Shown one piece after another: positions 14,719 to 15,534 of a stretch of DNA of 15,534 nt. The position numbers and the translations under genes were made by a program. Position 1 is the stretch's first letter. Every line of letters begins with the position of its first letter. Under the pieces are notes generated by a model that worked only from the letters and a program-made list of their open reading frames with translations, was not told the origin of the DNA and did not search any database. Source of the stretch: Flavobacteriales bacterium (GTDB lineage Bacteria > Bacteroidota > Bacteroidia > Flavobacteriales > BACL11); the NCBI GenBank assembly GCA_002683775.1, contig NYTT01000060.1, positions 1 through 15,534 on the forward strand, in the 5' to 3' direction.

Positions 14719-15534
14719 TTACTTTTCCCAAAGATTTTTTGGATATACTCCTTTTGAGATACACTTATTTATTTCTGAAATAGCCATTGGCTTATCTTCC
14801 TTGTAAGTAACTCCGAACCAATTATCTGTTGTTGGAATTACACGTACTTTCATATCACCACTCTCAATTAAATCAGTAATAATGTTTGGAATATAATACT
14901 CAGCTGTGGAGCTATCAGAATTAACTCTCATAAACTCATGTAGTCCTTTTTCTATTTTAAGAAAAATAGATGGATGAAATCCCCAGTAGTTCATTGAAAC
15001 ATTAGCATCCTTATCAAGTTCCCCTCCTGGCAAATTTTCACCAATATTATACTTAATAACATTGTTTTGAGTTGCAATTTTTGTTCTTTCAATTACCTCA
15101 ACTAAATTATGATTATTATCAATTTCACATACCCCTCGGTTTACAGTTCCGTGCTCTGAAAGGGTATTACTTAAAGTATAACCAATCATTGACATCATAG
15201 TAGATGAACACTCATTTGTTAAAAAATCGTAGATTAATTTGTAAGATTCAGCACCATAATAATCATCAGCATTAATAACAGCAAACGGTTCTTTAATAAC
15301 ATCTTTAGCAACCAAAACAGCATGAGAGGTCCCCCATGGCTTTGTACGCTCAACAGTAGATATTCCCGCTACATTTAGATTTACTTCCTGATAAACATAT
15401 TCAATATTTATTTTATCCGAAAATTTATCAAATCTTGATCTAAATGCAGTATCGAACTCTTTACGTATAACAAATACAATTTTACCAAATCCGGCATTAA
15501 TTGCATCAAATATTGAGTATTCAATTATTGGCTC
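14719..15534 (-). CDS. Sugar-phosphate-type nucleotidyltransferase, N-terminus cut by window edge
   Basis: 271 codons are visible, and the frame stays open to the last base, so the true start lies beyond the window. A TTG at 15315 in this frame is internal, because conserved sequence precedes it. The visible part begins EPIIEYSIFDAINAGFGKIV (1-20), then FVIRKEFD (21-28), ERTKPWGTSHAVLVAKD (62-78) and PFAVINADDYYG (83-94). This is a GT-A-like NTP transferase fold, where the DD of NADDYYG would bind metal and substrate. The missing first 30-40 residues should contain the glycine-rich NTP-binding loop. Enzymes of this class activate a sugar or small phosphate with an NTP, often for envelope polysaccharides; the substrate cannot be read here. 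NYWGFHPSIF near residue 180 fits the family. It lies 1 nt upstream of purT. Confidence 0.85.
   Translation of the reverse strand, partial: EPIIEYSIFDAINAGFGKIVFVIRKEFDTAFRSRFDKFSDKINIEYVYQEVNLNVAGISTVERTKPWGTSHAVLVAKDVIKEPFAVINADDYYGAESYKLIYDFLTNECSSTMMSMIGYTLSNTLSEHGTVNRGVCEIDNNHNLVEVIERTKIATQNNVIKYNIGENLPGGELDKDANVSMNYWGFHPSIFLKIEKGLHEFMRVNSDSSTAEYYIPNIITDLIESGDMKVRVIPTTDNWFGVTYKEDKPMAISEINKCISKGVYPKNLWEK

Noticed and set aside
15313..15315. TTG as start codon of the right-edge nucleotidyltransferase
   Set aside because: Conserved family sequence (YSIFDAINAGF, FVIRKEFD, KPWGTSHAV) is encoded in frame upstream up to the last base, so this codon is an internal Leu.
1..15534. tRNA, rRNA, CRISPR array, insertion sequence, phage or defence-system genes
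   Set aside because: No cloverleaf-like or rRNA-like stretch, no regularly spaced repeats and no transposase or integrase motifs were found on either strand by reading.

Overview
The window is strongly AT-rich bacterial DNA that reads as Bacteroidota, most likely a marine Flavobacteriia-type organism. The evidence is a type IX secretion (T9SS) type A sorting domain on a large exported protein, signal peptides ending in the typical ...AQ or ...GQ, start codons without convincing Shine-Dalgarno sequences, several TAnnTTTG-like -7 promoter boxes, and an IspG with the long central insertion known from Bacteroidota, Chlamydiae and plants. I see no rRNA, tRNA, insertion sequence, CRISPR array or phage gene. 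It looks like ordinary chromosome, and no intergenic gap exceeds about 190 bases.

Layout. Positions 1-333 (minus) hold the N-terminal 111 codons of a secreted repeat protein that runs off the left edge. Next come a small outer-membrane beta-barrel protein (520-1110), a SulP anion transporter with a STAS domain (1298-2890) and an azurin-like copper lipoprotein (3037-3549). The azurin gene converges on an unrecognised lipoprotein (3564-4031, minus), and a second beta-barrel protein follows (4134-4838). A minus-strand cluster (6949 to 4867) encodes an OmpA-family coiled-coil lipoprotein, a membrane-anchored rhodanese and the tRNA methyltransferase TrmN6; the first two are 1 nt apart. A very basic secreted protein with WXXGXW repeats (7063-7527, minus) is divergent from the next operon.

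The operon 7587-13567 (plus) has almost no spacing: a DUF502 membrane protein, a 1162-residue T9SS-exported PNGase F-type protein, and IspG of the MEP isoprenoid pathway, which starts directly after the preceding stop codon (TAAATG). IspG overlaps its convergent neighbour PurT by 8 bp. PurT (purine synthesis) lies 1 nt downstream of a sugar-phosphate-type nucleotidyltransferase that is cut by the right edge.

The most interesting object is the PNGase F-type protein. Its catalytic N-terminal fold appears to be split by about 500 residues that include a LamG-like domain. By my alignment from memory, two of the three known PNGase F catalytic acids are present and the third is missing. I do not see a convincing new multi-gene system. 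Most of the window is housekeeping and cell-envelope genes.
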